Source: UBA7985 sp002690455 (GTDB taxonomy: Bacteria > Pseudomonadota > Alphaproteobacteria > UBA7985). Taken from it: 64,000 bases of DNA. Position numbers and translations under genes: made by a program. Location of the stretch: positions 13,308 through 77,307 of the forward strand of contig CBFIIW010000015.1 of the NCBI GenBank assembly GCA_965662775.1. Direction: 5' to 3'. Positions within the stretch are counted from its first letter, which is position 1. Each line of letters opens with the position of its first letter. The notes below the pieces were generated by a model, which worked only from the letters and a program-made list of their open reading frames with translations, did no database searches and was not told the DNA's origin. This document shows, in pieces, positions 7,636 to 15,624 of this stretch.

Positions 7636-8652
7636 ATGCAGAGCAACTGGACGGACCTGATTAAGCCAACGGCTCTTGATGTCACCCCCGGGGATGAGCC
7701 GCTGCGCCAGGCAACCGTAATCGCGGAACCCCTCGAGCGAGGCTTTGGGCGCACACTGGGCAACGCCCTGCGCAGAATCCTTATGTCGTCACTGCGTGGT
7801 GCAGCCGTTACGGCAATACAGATCGATGGTGTCTTGCACGAGTTTTCGTCAGTCGCGGGTGTTCGCGAAGACGTCACCGACGTTATCCTGAACATCAAGG
7901 CACTTGCGCTGAAGCTGCACGCCGACGGCGCAAAGAAGTTCCGCCTGCGTGGTCAGGGCCCGGGTGAGATTACCGCTGGCATGATCGACGGTGGGGCCGA
8001 TCTTGAAATCATGAACCCTGACTTGGTCATCTGCACCCTCGATGATGGTGCTGTTCTGTCCATGGAAATCACCGTTGACCACGGTAAAGGCTATCGCCCG
8101 GCGGCGTCTAACCGCCCGGAAGATGCGCCGATTGGCCTGATTCCTGTCGACAGTCTGTTCTCCCCGATCAACACCGTTTCCTATCAGGTCGAAAACACGC
8201 GTGTGGGTCAGCAAACCGATTATGACAAGCTGACCATGCAGGTTGAGACCAACGGTGCCGTGAACCCAGAAGATGCGCTTGCGTTGGCAGCACGCGTGCT
8301 TCAGGACCAGCTGCAGCTGTTTATCAACTTCGAAGAGCCGAGCCAGAATGTCGCTCAGCAGCCGGAGGAGAACGCGCTGCCCTTCAACCGCAACTTGCTG
8401 CGCAAGGTCGATGAGCTTGAGCTTTCGGTTCGCTCGGCAAATTGCTTGAAGAACGACAACATCGTTTACATCGGCGATCTGGTTCAGAAGACAGAAGCCG
8501 AAATGCTGCGTACGCCGAACTTCGGCCGGAAGTCGCTCAATGAGATCAAAGAAGTGCTGCTGCAAATGGGTCTCCATCTGGGTATGGAGATTCCGAACTG
8601 GCCACCGGAAAACATCGAAGACCTCGCCAAGCGCCTAGAGGAGCCCTTCTAA
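7636..8652 (+). CDS. rpoA: RNA polymerase alpha subunit
   Basis: The 338-residue product is the alpha subunit: the N-terminal dimerisation domain (residues ~10-235, with GFGRTLGNALRRILMSSLRGAA) and the C-terminal domain (~260-320, with LELSVRSANCLKNDNI, IGDLVQKTEAEMLRTPNFGR and SLNEIKEVL), which contacts UP elements and activators. The ATG at 7636 (MQSNWTDLIKP) is the family start; an upstream in-frame ATG at 7558 adds 26 residues with no resemblance to alpha. It is followed by a 226-nt gap before rplQ. Confidence 0.98.
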   Translation: MQSNWTDLIKPTALDVTPGDEPLRQATVIAEPLERGFGRTLGNALRRILMSSLRGAAVTAIQIDGVLHEFSSVAGVREDVTDVILNIKALALKLHADGAKKFRLRGQGPGEITAGMIDGGADLEIMNPDLVICTLDDGAVLSMEITVDHGKGYRPAASNRPEDAPIGLIPVDSLFSPINTVSYQVENTRVGQQTDYDKLTMQVETNGAVNPEDALALAARVLQDQLQLFINFEEPSQNVAQQPEENALPFNRNLLRKVDELELSVRSANCLKNDNIVYIGDLVQKTEAEMLRTPNFGRKSLNEIKEVLLQMGLHLGMEIPNWPPENIEDLAKRLEEPF

Positions 8653-8878
8653 GGCACTTGCCCACAACCGCCGTTGACACTGTGTTGGTCCGGCGGGGCG
8701 TGAGCGAAAGCAAGACAAAAGGGGGCGTCTGCACCCCCGCCCGCCCGCCCGGGCCGCGCATGCGGTTCAACGGGAAGAGCAGAATGCAGGCCACTAAACT
8801 GGAAAACCATGGGGCCTCGGACCAGAGGCACCCAGGCGGCGCACAAGCGCTAACAACACGTGAATAAGGAGTTGTACC

Positions 8879-9316
8879 ATGCGGCACCGCATGTCTGGGC
8901 GTAAGCTCAACCGGACCAGCACCCACCGTAAGGCCATGTTCGCCAACATGGCAGCGGCATTGATTAAGCACGAACAGATCAAAACCACTCTGCCTAAAGC
9001 CAAGGACCTGCGCCGCTACGTTGAGCGCCTGATTACACTGGGCAAGAAGGGTACACTGGCGGCTCGGCGTCAGGCGCTGTCTCAGCTGCACAATGATACG
9101 GCAATGGCGAGTAAGCTGTTTGATGAACTAGCGGGCCGTTACGAAAATCGCGATGGTGGTTACACTCGCGTTCTGAAGGCTGGCTTCCGCTACGGTGATA
9201 TGGCGCCGATGGCCTTTATCGAATTGGTAGATCGCGATCCCGACGCCAAGGGTCAGGATAGTGGCCCGACTATGTATGACGACGATGATGAAGACTTCGA
9301 AGACGACGACGAATAG
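8879..9316 (+). CDS. rplQ: 50S ribosomal protein L17 with acidic tail
   Basis: L17 lies near the peptide exit tunnel. Residues 1-119 give the full family signature (MRHRMSGRKLNRTSTHRKAM, LIKHEQIKTTLPKAKDLR, RVLKAGFRYGDMAPMAFIEL). After that the 145-residue protein carries an acidic C-terminal extension of about 25 residues ending DDDDEDFEDDDE. AAGGAG precedes the ATG. It ends the alpha operon, and the next gene (SCO1 family) starts only 18 nt later. Confidence 0.97.
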   Translation: MRHRMSGRKLNRTSTHRKAMFANMAAALIKHEQIKTTLPKAKDLRRYVERLITLGKKGTLAARRQALSQLHNDTAMASKLFDELAGRYENRDGGYTRVLKAGFRYGDMAPMAFIELVDRDPDAKGQDSGPTMYDDDDEDFEDDDE

Positions 9317-9334
9317 GGCGCCCTCTTCGCATCC

Positions 9335-9961
9335 ATGGTCATCCAGCCAACACGGGCTGCCGGTCCTGTTGTGAAGGCGCTTAGACCCTTGCTGGGGCTG
9401 ATCTCTCTGTTGCTGGTGGTTGCGGGTTTTGGCCTTTGGGCGTTTCAGGCCCCACCGCCGCCGGACAAACCTTTACAAATCGGGGGTGATTTCACCCTGA
9501 TCAGCGGTGCAGGTGAAGTCGTTGATACGGCTGTCGCCTTTGCCGGCCGCCCTATGCTTGTCACCTTCGGGTACACGACCTGCCCGGATATGTGTCCCAC
9601 CAGCCTGCTCGACATGGTTATGGCCGCTGAGCAGACGGCGGTTGATGAAGCCGTTGTTTTCATCAGCATTGATCCGGCTCGCGACACGCCAGCGGTACTG
9701 GCGGCCTTTACGGCACTGTTTTCCGACGAGCTCACCGGGTTTACAGGTTCGTCAGCGGCGGTCGAGGCGGTCAAGTCAGAATGGGCGGTTTATGCCGCCC
9801 GCCACGACGAAGCGGCCTTTACCGACTATCTGATGGACCACACCACGCTGATTTTCCTCACGGACGCCGATCATCGGGTGGTCGAGAGCTTTCGCAGCGG
9901 CGTGGGCGCGGATGCTTTGGCACAGGCAATCAGTGCGCGTTTGTTCTCTCCCATGGGCTAA
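9335..9961 (+). CDS. SCO1/SenC family copper chaperone
   Basis: SCO proteins deliver copper to the CuA site of cytochrome c oxidase, or act as thiol-disulfide reductases, at the periplasmic face of the membrane. The 208-residue protein has one N-terminal transmembrane anchor (about residues 18-36) and a thioredoxin-like domain with the copper-binding pair Cys83/Cys87 (TTCPDMCPTS) and conserved His169 (MDHTTLIF). It starts 18 nt after rplQ with no terminator between, so it may be co-transcribed with the alpha operon, an unusual position. No oxidase genes are nearby. Confidence 0.9.
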   Translation: MVIQPTRAAGPVVKALRPLLGLISLLLVVAGFGLWAFQAPPPPDKPLQIGGDFTLISGAGEVVDTAVAFAGRPMLVTFGYTTCPDMCPTSLLDMVMAAEQTAVDEAVVFISIDPARDTPAVLAAFTALFSDELTGFTGSSAAVEAVKSEWAVYAARHDEAAFTDYLMDHTTLIFLTDADHRVVESFRSGVGADALAQAISARLFSPMG

Positions 9962-10003
9962 AGTACGGTCGTCGGCCATGGTCAGTGGTTAAGCGGCGGT
10001 GTG

Positions 10004-11113
10004 TCAGGCTTTGGCCCCCCGGCGGCGGCACCAGTGTCGGATCCGCTTGCCGGCGTCGCGACCAGACAACCAAGCGGACTGAACCCCAAGATAAGGGGAG
10101 GCCGGTGGTCTGATCCAGTCACCGGCCAGACCCAACCCTGTTTCCGGGTCAAACAGGCTGTATTCGATTGTCGCCTTGGCGCTGCCGAAACCTGTGCCAT
10201 ACCCCGTTGCAGGTAGGGCTGCCTCATTCCGCTTCGTTTCCCCTTCAGATTCAGCTTCGGCTCGGGCGTGAGCATAAAGCCAGCGGTGAGCCTGCGCAAA
10301 GATAACCCGGGGCAGGGGCGCGTCGAGGTGATAAGCCAGCGCTGCAAGAAAGTCATCGACTACGGCGTCTTTTGGGTGGTCCAGAAACTGCTCGGTTATG
10401 TCAGGTGCGGCGTGCATAACCCAGGTTTCCTGCTCCCTGATACGGCCAGGCTTACTGCTATTGCGCAGGGCGTAGTCCAGAGGTTCGCCATCGAGCACGA
10501 GCGCGTCACTGTCCGTGGGCACGCGTCCGTCAAAGGCTACCATGACGGTCCAGGCTGCTCGCATCCGCACCGGGCGTCGGAACCAATGATCTGGCACGAG
10601 ACCCGTATCCAGACCAGACTGCAGCAGGCGTTGTGCCTGGTCCGGGGGGCAGGTGATCAGCACCGCGGCGAAGTCGCCCAGTGTTTCGCTCTCGGTGTCG
10701 AAGAGCCGCCAGGCGCCGTCTGGCTGGCGTTCGATCCGGTCGACCGTGACCCGCCGGGTAATGTCCAAACCTGTGGCAAGCCGCTGCGGGATTGCATTCA
10801 TATCGGGCGTCCCGGTAAACAGCCTCAGACCGGCGGGGAAGCCTGTGGCGGCTTTTGGTTTCCAGTTCTGCAGTGCCGCGCCCATCATCCAACGGCGCAT
10901 CGTCCACCTAAAGTCATTACTGCTGGCCGCGATAAACGGCGCGCCGTGGTCAAAGGCCAGTCCATCGCGGCGCCGTGTCGCACAGCGTCCACCCACATTC
11001 TGTCCCTTGTCGAACAGTTGCACGTCCAGCCCGCCGGCCTGATACAGGCGTGCTGCCGTCAATCCGGCAATGCCGGCGCCGATGATGGCGAGGCGTGTAG
11101 ATTGAGGTTTCAC
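10004..11113 (-). CDS. FAD-dependent amine-oxidase/renalase-like protein
   Basis: The 369-residue protein begins with a Rossmann FAD-binding motif (LAIIGAGIAGLTAARLYQ, residues ~8-25), then VGGRCATRR near residue 41, where the flavin ring is contacted in the NAD(P)/FAD-binding COG3380/renalase-like group. The C-terminal GLGLAGDWI (about residue 333) is the second conserved FAD contact. No signal peptide is evident, so it is probably cytoplasmic. The substrate cannot be told from sequence. It is convergent with the SCO1 gene and divergent from the lipoprotein gene at 11352. Confidence 0.8.
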   Translation of the reverse strand: MKPQSTRLAIIGAGIAGLTAARLYQAGGLDVQLFDKGQNVGGRCATRRRDGLAFDHGAPFIAASSNDFRWTMRRWMMGAALQNWKPKAATGFPAGLRLFTGTPDMNAIPQRLATGLDITRRVTVDRIERQPDGAWRLFDTESETLGDFAAVLITCPPDQAQRLLQSGLDTGLVPDHWFRRPVRMRAAWTVMVAFDGRVPTDSDALVLDGEPLDYALRNSSKPGRIREQETWVMHAAPDITEQFLDHPKDAVVDDFLAALAYHLDAPLPRVIFAQAHRWLYAHARAEAESEGETKRNEAALPATGYGTGFGSAKATIEYSLFDPETGLGLAGDWIRPPASPYLGVQSAWLSGRDAGKRIRHWCRRRGAKA

Positions 11114-11351
11114 AGCGGAGTCTTTAGCCTTGAACTAACATAAACAGTCAATAATTCAGTAGTGTAGGAAAAGCAGTTCACTTTCAGCTTTATGTAATAT
11201 ACGATGTTAGTACATGATTTGGGCGCAAACTTGCGCTTTTTCTTAATTTAATAACGTCCGAGGTCTGCCTATCGCGCAGGCGCCGGATTATGGGCTGAGG
11301 CCGCCCCCCGGATTTTCAAAGGGGTGTCCAGCATTTGACAGGAGTCAGGCC
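11114..11351. other. AT-rich divergent intergenic region
   Basis: These 238 nt between divergent genes are visibly more AT-rich than their surroundings and must hold the promoters for both. A short inverted repeat GCGCAA-AC-TTGCGC (11223-11236) followed by TTTTTCTT could be a weak terminator or an operator. AT-rich hexamers such as TAATAT near 11200 could serve as -10 elements, but no -35/-10 pair is clear. I see no gene here. Confidence 0.4.
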
Positions 11352-12239
11352 TTGAGTTTCATCGGCCAGTGGGTCCGCAGCGCGATGCTGTTGATCCTGT
11401 TTCTCATCATATTTGGTGGTCTCACAGCGTGTTCGCTGATGGACGAGGATGCACCGGTGCAGGAGGAGGCGACGGTCACGCCCACCGTCAGTGCTGAGCG
11501 GGCTTACAACATGACTAAAGTCCGCCCTTATGGCCTTTATCGTCAGGCTGGTCCGCAATGGGAAGAGCTGGAAATGACCCCGTCCGAATTGCACGAACCC
11601 GGTCGACGCTGCATCCGACAGAACAATTACTGGTGCGTAAAGACGCCCGCAGACCAGCAATGGAAGGGTCAGATCGGTGAAGACAAGTCTGGGCATGCCA
11701 TTTTTGCTGATCCGGTTTACTCAGCCCGTGCCTTTGCCCGGCTCATGCGCAACTACCGTTTCAAGCACGAGTTGATCACCACGCGGCAGTTGGCCTTGCG
11801 CTACGCGCCGCCCAGTGACTGTATCGGTACACTCAGTTACTGCCCACGGTCCGGTGCGAGCCAGATTCCACAGTCCTGGACCCGGGGGCTGATGGACGGC
11901 AAGACCGTCGCCTATACGGAGACCAAGCCGGGCACAGATTTCTACCGCACGCAAACCTCTTCGTGCGCGACCCCAGTCCTCTATTGCCCGAAGGGGTTTA
12001 ACGACAGCTTACTCTACGCCACCACTCTCGCTGAAGCCGTGGGCGCTTGGTCGATCGATCAGGATCTGGGGTTATTTGATGAAGAGGGGCTGCTGCACTA
12101 CACCCGAGCGCAGTATCTGTATCAGGCGATGGCTCGCTATGAATTAGGGCAAGACTATGCCGTTGACCCCGACCTCATCAAGCGCGGTATGGTGATGGAA
12201 GCTCAGGACTATCTGACCGACAAGGGCCGGCTGCACTGA
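11352..12239 (+). CDS. Uncharacterised lipoprotein with three cysteine pairs
   Basis: I do not recognise a named family. The 295-residue product starts at a TTG (GGAG at 11341-11344) and has a lipoprotein signal with lipobox LTAC (Cys27). The mature part contains six further cysteines in three local pairs: Cys87/95, Cys157/164 and Cys205/212, the last two in a repeated C-x5-YCP-R/K context, suggesting disulfides in the periplasm. Residues ~105-155 (AIFADPVYSARAFARLMRNY, TTRQLALRYAPP) resemble the P5-like putative lytic-transglycosylase domain of some phage structural proteins, a weak eye-level similarity. Its stop abuts that of the convergent ltaE. Confidence 0.75.
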   Translation: MSFIGQWVRSAMLLILFLIIFGGLTACSLMDEDAPVQEEATVTPTVSAERAYNMTKVRPYGLYRQAGPQWEELEMTPSELHEPGRRCIRQNNYWCVKTPADQQWKGQIGEDKSGHAIFADPVYSARAFARLMRNYRFKHELITTRQLALRYAPPSDCIGTLSYCPRSGASQIPQSWTRGLMDGKTVAYTETKPGTDFYRTQTSSCATPVLYCPKGFNDSLLYATTLAEAVGAWSIDQDLGLFDEEGLLHYTRAQYLYQAMARYELGQDYAVDPDLIKRGMVMEAQDYLTDKGRLH

Positions 12240-13265
12240 TCAAGCATTCGCAGCAAGGCTCAGGAAGGCATGAACGTCGGCTTCACGCGTGTTGAACGCA
12301 GTCACTAGACGAACCACGTCGGGTCCAACCTCAGGCCAATCGTCGAATTCCGCGCCGGCGGCCCGCAGTCGTTCGGCCAGCGCGGGATGCATGGTTAGGA
12401 ACATCTGATTGCCATCGGGCTGACGCAGAAGTTGCGCCCCTTCGATATCGGCAAGACCTTGCGCCAGTTGGCGCGCCATGGCGTTGGCATGGCGGGCATT
12501 TTCCAGCCAGAGATCGTCTCGCAGATAAGCGGCCAACGGGGCTGACAAGGTACGCATTTTGGAAAACAGTTGTCCGGCGCGTTTTCGCCGGAATTCCAGT
12601 TCGTCGGCGAGATCGGGGTCGAAGCAAACCACGATTTCACCGGCCAGCGCGCCGTTCTTGGTTGCACCGAAAACCAGCACGTCCACCCCCAAGCGCCAAG
12701 TCATGTCAGCCGGTGTGCAGTTCAAGCCCGCAATGGCATTGGAAAACCGCGCGCCGTCCATATGCACCCGCAGGCCGTGCTCACGCCCAATGGCGGTAAG
12801 TGTGCTGAGTTCGGCGAGGCTGTACGTAGCACCGCGCTCGTTCATTTGCGTGATGGATAGGGTTGAAGGCTGCGGGTGATGGACAATACCTTTGCCATAG
12901 ATGGCAGCCCGGAGCTTGTCCGGGTCTATCTTGGCGTGCGCGCCATCAATGGTCATTAGCCGTGAGCCGCCGCTAGCCGCTTCGACTGCATTTGCCTCAT
13001 CGACTGCGATATGACTGTCGCTGTGGCAGTATATGGCACCCCATGGCGGGGTTAGAGCCGACAGGGCGAGGGCGTTCGCGCCGGTGCCGGTAGCAACCAA
13101 CAGGGTGCGCAGGTTGTCGTGTTCAAAGATCTTGCGACACAGGTGTTCGACCTCCGCTGTATGCGGGTCACCGCCGTACGACGGCAGCGGCCGATCGTTG
13201 ATGTCGGCAAGAGCCTGAAGCAGGGCAGGGCTTGTCCCTGCAACGTTGTCGGAAGCAAAGTTCAT
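12240..13265 (-). CDS. ltaE: Low-specificity L-threonine aldolase
   Basis: This pyridoxal-phosphate enzyme cleaves L-threonine/allo-threonine to glycine and acetaldehyde in the cytoplasm. The 341-residue protein shows the family N-terminus (FASDNVAGTSPALLQAL), the aromatic/acid region SDSHIAVDEANAVE, HMDGARFSNA near residue 170, and the PLP lysine in VFGATKNGAL (about residues 198-207). It converges with the lipoprotein gene with no spacer (TGATCA contains both stops) and diverges from rluD over 47 nt, which must hold both promoters. Confidence 0.92.
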   Translation of the reverse strand: MNFASDNVAGTSPALLQALADINDRPLPSYGGDPHTAEVEHLCRKIFEHDNLRTLLVATGTGANALALSALTPPWGAIYCHSDSHIAVDEANAVEAASGGSRLMTIDGAHAKIDPDKLRAAIYGKGIVHHPQPSTLSITQMNERGATYSLAELSTLTAIGREHGLRVHMDGARFSNAIAGLNCTPADMTWRLGVDVLVFGATKNGALAGEIVVCFDPDLADELEFRRKRAGQLFSKMRTLSAPLAAYLRDDLWLENARHANAMARQLAQGLADIEGAQLLRQPDGNQMFLTMHPALAERLRAAGAEFDDWPEVGPDVVRLVTAFNTREADVHAFLSLAANA

Positions 13266-13312
13266 CGGTAAGCCAGAGACTCAAGTGACGCTACATGAGA
13301 GATGTCTAACCC

Positions 13313-14290
13313 GTGGAAGAGTTTGACGATAGCGAGAAACTGTCGCTGCACGTGGGCGAGGATGAGCGCGGCAAGCGCCTCGACCATCTGCTTGCGAAGC
13401 ACTTTCCGGACATAAGTCGTTCGCGCATCAAAGCGCTGATCGTCAAGGGGCAGGTGCGGATTGACAATGCTGTGGTCGCGGCACCGGCGCATCGTTTGCG
13501 TCAAAGTGACGGGCTGGTTGAGATGAGCGTGCCTGCGGCGGTGGCGGTACAACTGGTCGGGCAGGACCTGCCGCTGGATATCCTGTTTGAAGACGAACAC
13601 CTGATCATCATCAATAAGGCCGCGGGGATGGTCGTGCATCCGGCGCCAGGGCATCCCGACGGTACGTTGGTAAATGCGCTGCTTCATCATTGCGGTGAAA
13701 GCCTGCTCGGGATCGGGGGCGAGCGGCGGCCGGGTATTGTCCATCGGTTGGACAAGGACACCAGTGGCGTCATGGTTGTCGCAAAGCATCAGGCTGCCCA
13801 TGAAGGGCTGTCAGCCCTGTTCGCTGCCCATGATCTGGAACGGGTCTATCAGGCCGTGCTTTGGGGCGCGCCCAGCCCAACGGAGGGTGTGGTGGAGGGT
13901 GCGATTGGTCGCGATCGGATGAATCGGAAGAAGATGGCTGTCGACCTTAAGCACGGAAAGGAAGCGGTCACTCACTATCGGGTGCTGCGGCATCTTGGAT
14001 TAGGGGCGGCCTTGGTGGCCTGCAGGCTTGAAACCGGGCGCACGCATCAGATACGGGTGCATATGAGTGCCATCGGCCATTCGCTGTTGGGCGACCCTCT
14101 TTACGGACGGGCCTCGCCCGCGCGACGGTCACGGTTCGACGAAAGCCAGCAAAAAGTTATCGCTGAATTCCCACGGCAGGCTCTCCACGCCGCTGTTCTT
14201 GGATTCGTTCACCCGATTGAAAAAACGTTTATTCGCTTTGAAAGCGAGATCCCGGCGGATATGAAAAATCTGCTCGACGCATTAAGCTAA
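13313..14290 (+). CDS. rluD: 23S rRNA pseudouridine synthase RluD family
   Basis: RluA-family enzymes convert uridines to pseudouridine; RluD modifies helix 69 of 23S rRNA. The 325-residue protein has an N-terminal S4 RNA-binding domain (about 15-70: KRLDHLLAKHFPDISRSRIK) and a catalytic domain with HRLDKDTSG at residues 144-152, whose Asp147 is the predicted catalytic residue, and GRTHQIRVHMSAIGHSLLGD near residue 242. The start is GTG at 13313. No good Shine-Dalgarno is visible. RluC is an alternative within the family, but the length and neighbouring rpoH favour RluD. Confidence 0.9.
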   Translation: MEEFDDSEKLSLHVGEDERGKRLDHLLAKHFPDISRSRIKALIVKGQVRIDNAVVAAPAHRLRQSDGLVEMSVPAAVAVQLVGQDLPLDILFEDEHLIIINKAAGMVVHPAPGHPDGTLVNALLHHCGESLLGIGGERRPGIVHRLDKDTSGVMVVAKHQAAHEGLSALFAAHDLERVYQAVLWGAPSPTEGVVEGAIGRDRMNRKKMAVDLKHGKEAVTHYRVLRHLGLGAALVACRLETGRTHQIRVHMSAIGHSLLGDPLYGRASPARRSRFDESQQKVIAEFPRQALHAAVLGFVHPIEKTFIRFESEIPADMKNLLDALS

Positions 14291-14340
14291 TTTATATTCA
14301 TGATTTGTTCCGATAAAACTCGCATCTAACGCGTCTGTGA

Positions 14341-14363
14341 GCACAAAATAGTGCATTTTTAGC
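14341..14363 (+). promoter_or_regulatory. Overlapping inverted repeats upstream of rpoH
   Basis: GCAC-AAAATA-GTGC (14341-14354) overlaps TGCATTTTTAGCA (14352-14363 region), two alternative small dyads in an AT-rich stretch 160-180 nt before rpoH. Just downstream, CTTGAAA (14384-14390) followed by CATGCT could be a heat-shock or housekeeping promoter, but its -10 is poor. The dyads might be an operator; this is speculative. Confidence 0.25.
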
Positions 14364-14450
14364 ACACTTTTTCCTTGGGAGGTCTTGAAATCACCGCTAG
14401 TCATGCTTTTGTTAACAACAAGAAAAGCGCGCAAAACGCGAAAAATTGAA

Positions 14451-14488
14451 CGCTCGTGTCACGAGCGCCACAGTCCACCACCTGTGGC
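14451..14488 (+). promoter_or_regulatory. Tandem hairpins in the rpoH leader
   Basis: A perfect 17-nt dyad, CGCTCGTG (14451-14458), T, CACGAGCG (14460-14467), is followed immediately by GCCACAG (14467-14473) / CTGTGGC (14482-14488) with an 8-nt loop. Both lie just before the rpoH ribosome binding site AAGGAG (14508-14513). The first could be a protein-binding operator (one-base centre) or an RNA hairpin; together they could control rpoH mRNA structure or translation. No known motif is claimed. Confidence 0.5.
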
Positions 14489-14520
14489 AGATGCGAGTTT
14501 GCAAGTTAAGGAGATGAACC

Positions 14521-15417
14521 ATGGCTAACGTAGCATCGATTCCGAGTTTGACCGGGGAAGGCAATCTTTCCCGCTACCTCGATGAAATCCGAAAGTTTCC
14601 GATGCTGTCGGCCGACGAAGAATTCATGCTGGCCAAGGCGTGGGCTGAACGGGAAGATACCCAGGCGGCGCACAAGATGGTCACGTCCCACCTCCGCCTC
14701 GTCGCGAAGATCGCGATGGGCTACCGCGGCTACGGCCTGCCTGTTTCGGATCTGATTTCTGAAGGCAACGTGGGGATGATGCAGGCAGTCAAGCGGTTCG
14801 ACGCTGACAAGGGTTTTCGCCTCGCGACCTATGCCATGTGGTGGATTCGGGCATCGATTCAGGAATATATCCTGCGGTCTTGGTCTTTGGTGAAGATGGG
14901 CACAACGGCGGCGCAGAAGAAGCTGTTCTTCAACTTGCGCAAGCTCAAAGGGCAGATGCAGGCCATCGACGATGGTGACCTCTCGCCCGAGCACGTGAAG
15001 AAGATCGCAAACCACCTCGATGTCCCCGAGGAAGAGGTGGTGAACATGAATCGCCGGATGGCTGGCGCCGACCACTCGCTCAACGCGCCACTCCGGGCGG
15101 ACAGTGAGGGTGAATGGCAGGACTGGCTTGTCGATGATGACCAGACCAGCCAGGAAACGGCGCTGGTGGAAAGCGACGAGTTTGCCAAACGACACGCGCT
15201 TCTAGAGGAGGCGATGGCCGACCTCAACGAGCGCGAAAAGCACATTATTACGGAGCGCCGGTTGGCCGAAGATCCGACCACGCTCGAAGACCTTGCCAAG
15301 GTCTACAATATCTCGCGCGAGCGAGTGCGGCAGATCGAAGTTCGTGCCTTCGAGAAGCTACAGCAGAAAATGGTCTCTATGGCCAAGGAACAGCGATTGC
15401 CGATGGCAGTCGCTTAG
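14521..15417 (+). CDS. rpoH: Heat-shock sigma factor RpoH (sigma-32)
   Basis: The 298-residue product is a group 3 sigma factor directing transcription of chaperone and protease genes. Region 2 is at about residues 50-120 (LRLVAKIAMGYRGYGLPVSDLI, FRLATYAMWWIRASIQEYI), the RpoH box QKKLFFNLR at 132-140 separates it from sigma-70, and region 4 lies near residues 225-285 with YNISRERVRQIEVRAFEKL. The ATG at 14521 has AAGGAG 7 nt upstream. The leader is structured. Transcription probably ends at the strong terminator near 15540. Confidence 0.96.
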   Translation: MANVASIPSLTGEGNLSRYLDEIRKFPMLSADEEFMLAKAWAEREDTQAAHKMVTSHLRLVAKIAMGYRGYGLPVSDLISEGNVGMMQAVKRFDADKGFRLATYAMWWIRASIQEYILRSWSLVKMGTTAAQKKLFFNLRKLKGQMQAIDDGDLSPEHVKKIANHLDVPEEEVVNMNRRMAGADHSLNAPLRADSEGEWQDWLVDDDQTSQETALVESDEFAKRHALLEEAMADLNEREKHIITERRLAEDPTTLEDLAKVYNISRERVRQIEVRAFEKLQQKMVSMAKEQRLPMAVA

Positions 15418-15514
15418 ACGACGCGACCTAGAGGAAGGATGCCCGCAGTCAGGGCTTTTTCAGCCTCTTCTCCATACCCCTCGCCGCTCGCACCCCAACT
15501 GAGCAGCGACACTC

Positions 15515-15559
15515 GGCCCTGCTGGATAAACATCTCCAACCAGCAGGGCCCTTTTTTTT
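15515..15559 (+). terminator. Intrinsic terminator after rpoH
   Basis: An 11-bp perfect stem, GGCCCTGCTGG (15515-15525) / CCAGCAGGGCC (15540-15550), with a 14-nt loop, is followed by CTTTTTTTT. This is a canonical Rho-independent terminator about 100 nt after the rpoH stop. Confidence 0.92.
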
Positions 15560-15624
15560 GCGGAAACCGCGTTGAACAGTGTAAGATTTGTCCCACTGAA
15601 TTGACTGACACGGGAGCAGGTCTC

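Noticed and set aside
8674..8702. TTGACA upstream of rplQ as a promoter
   Set aside because: No acceptable -10 hexamer at 16-18 nt; the downstream sequence is GC-rich.
8721..8738. GGGGG/CCCCC stem in the rpoA-rplQ gap as a terminator
   Set aside because: Only five pairs and no T-run; rplQ is expected to be read through.
15439..15624. Upstream extension of the glyoxalase ORF
   Set aside because: It runs through the rpoH terminator and adds residues absent from the family; the ATG at 15625 has a good ribosome binding site.
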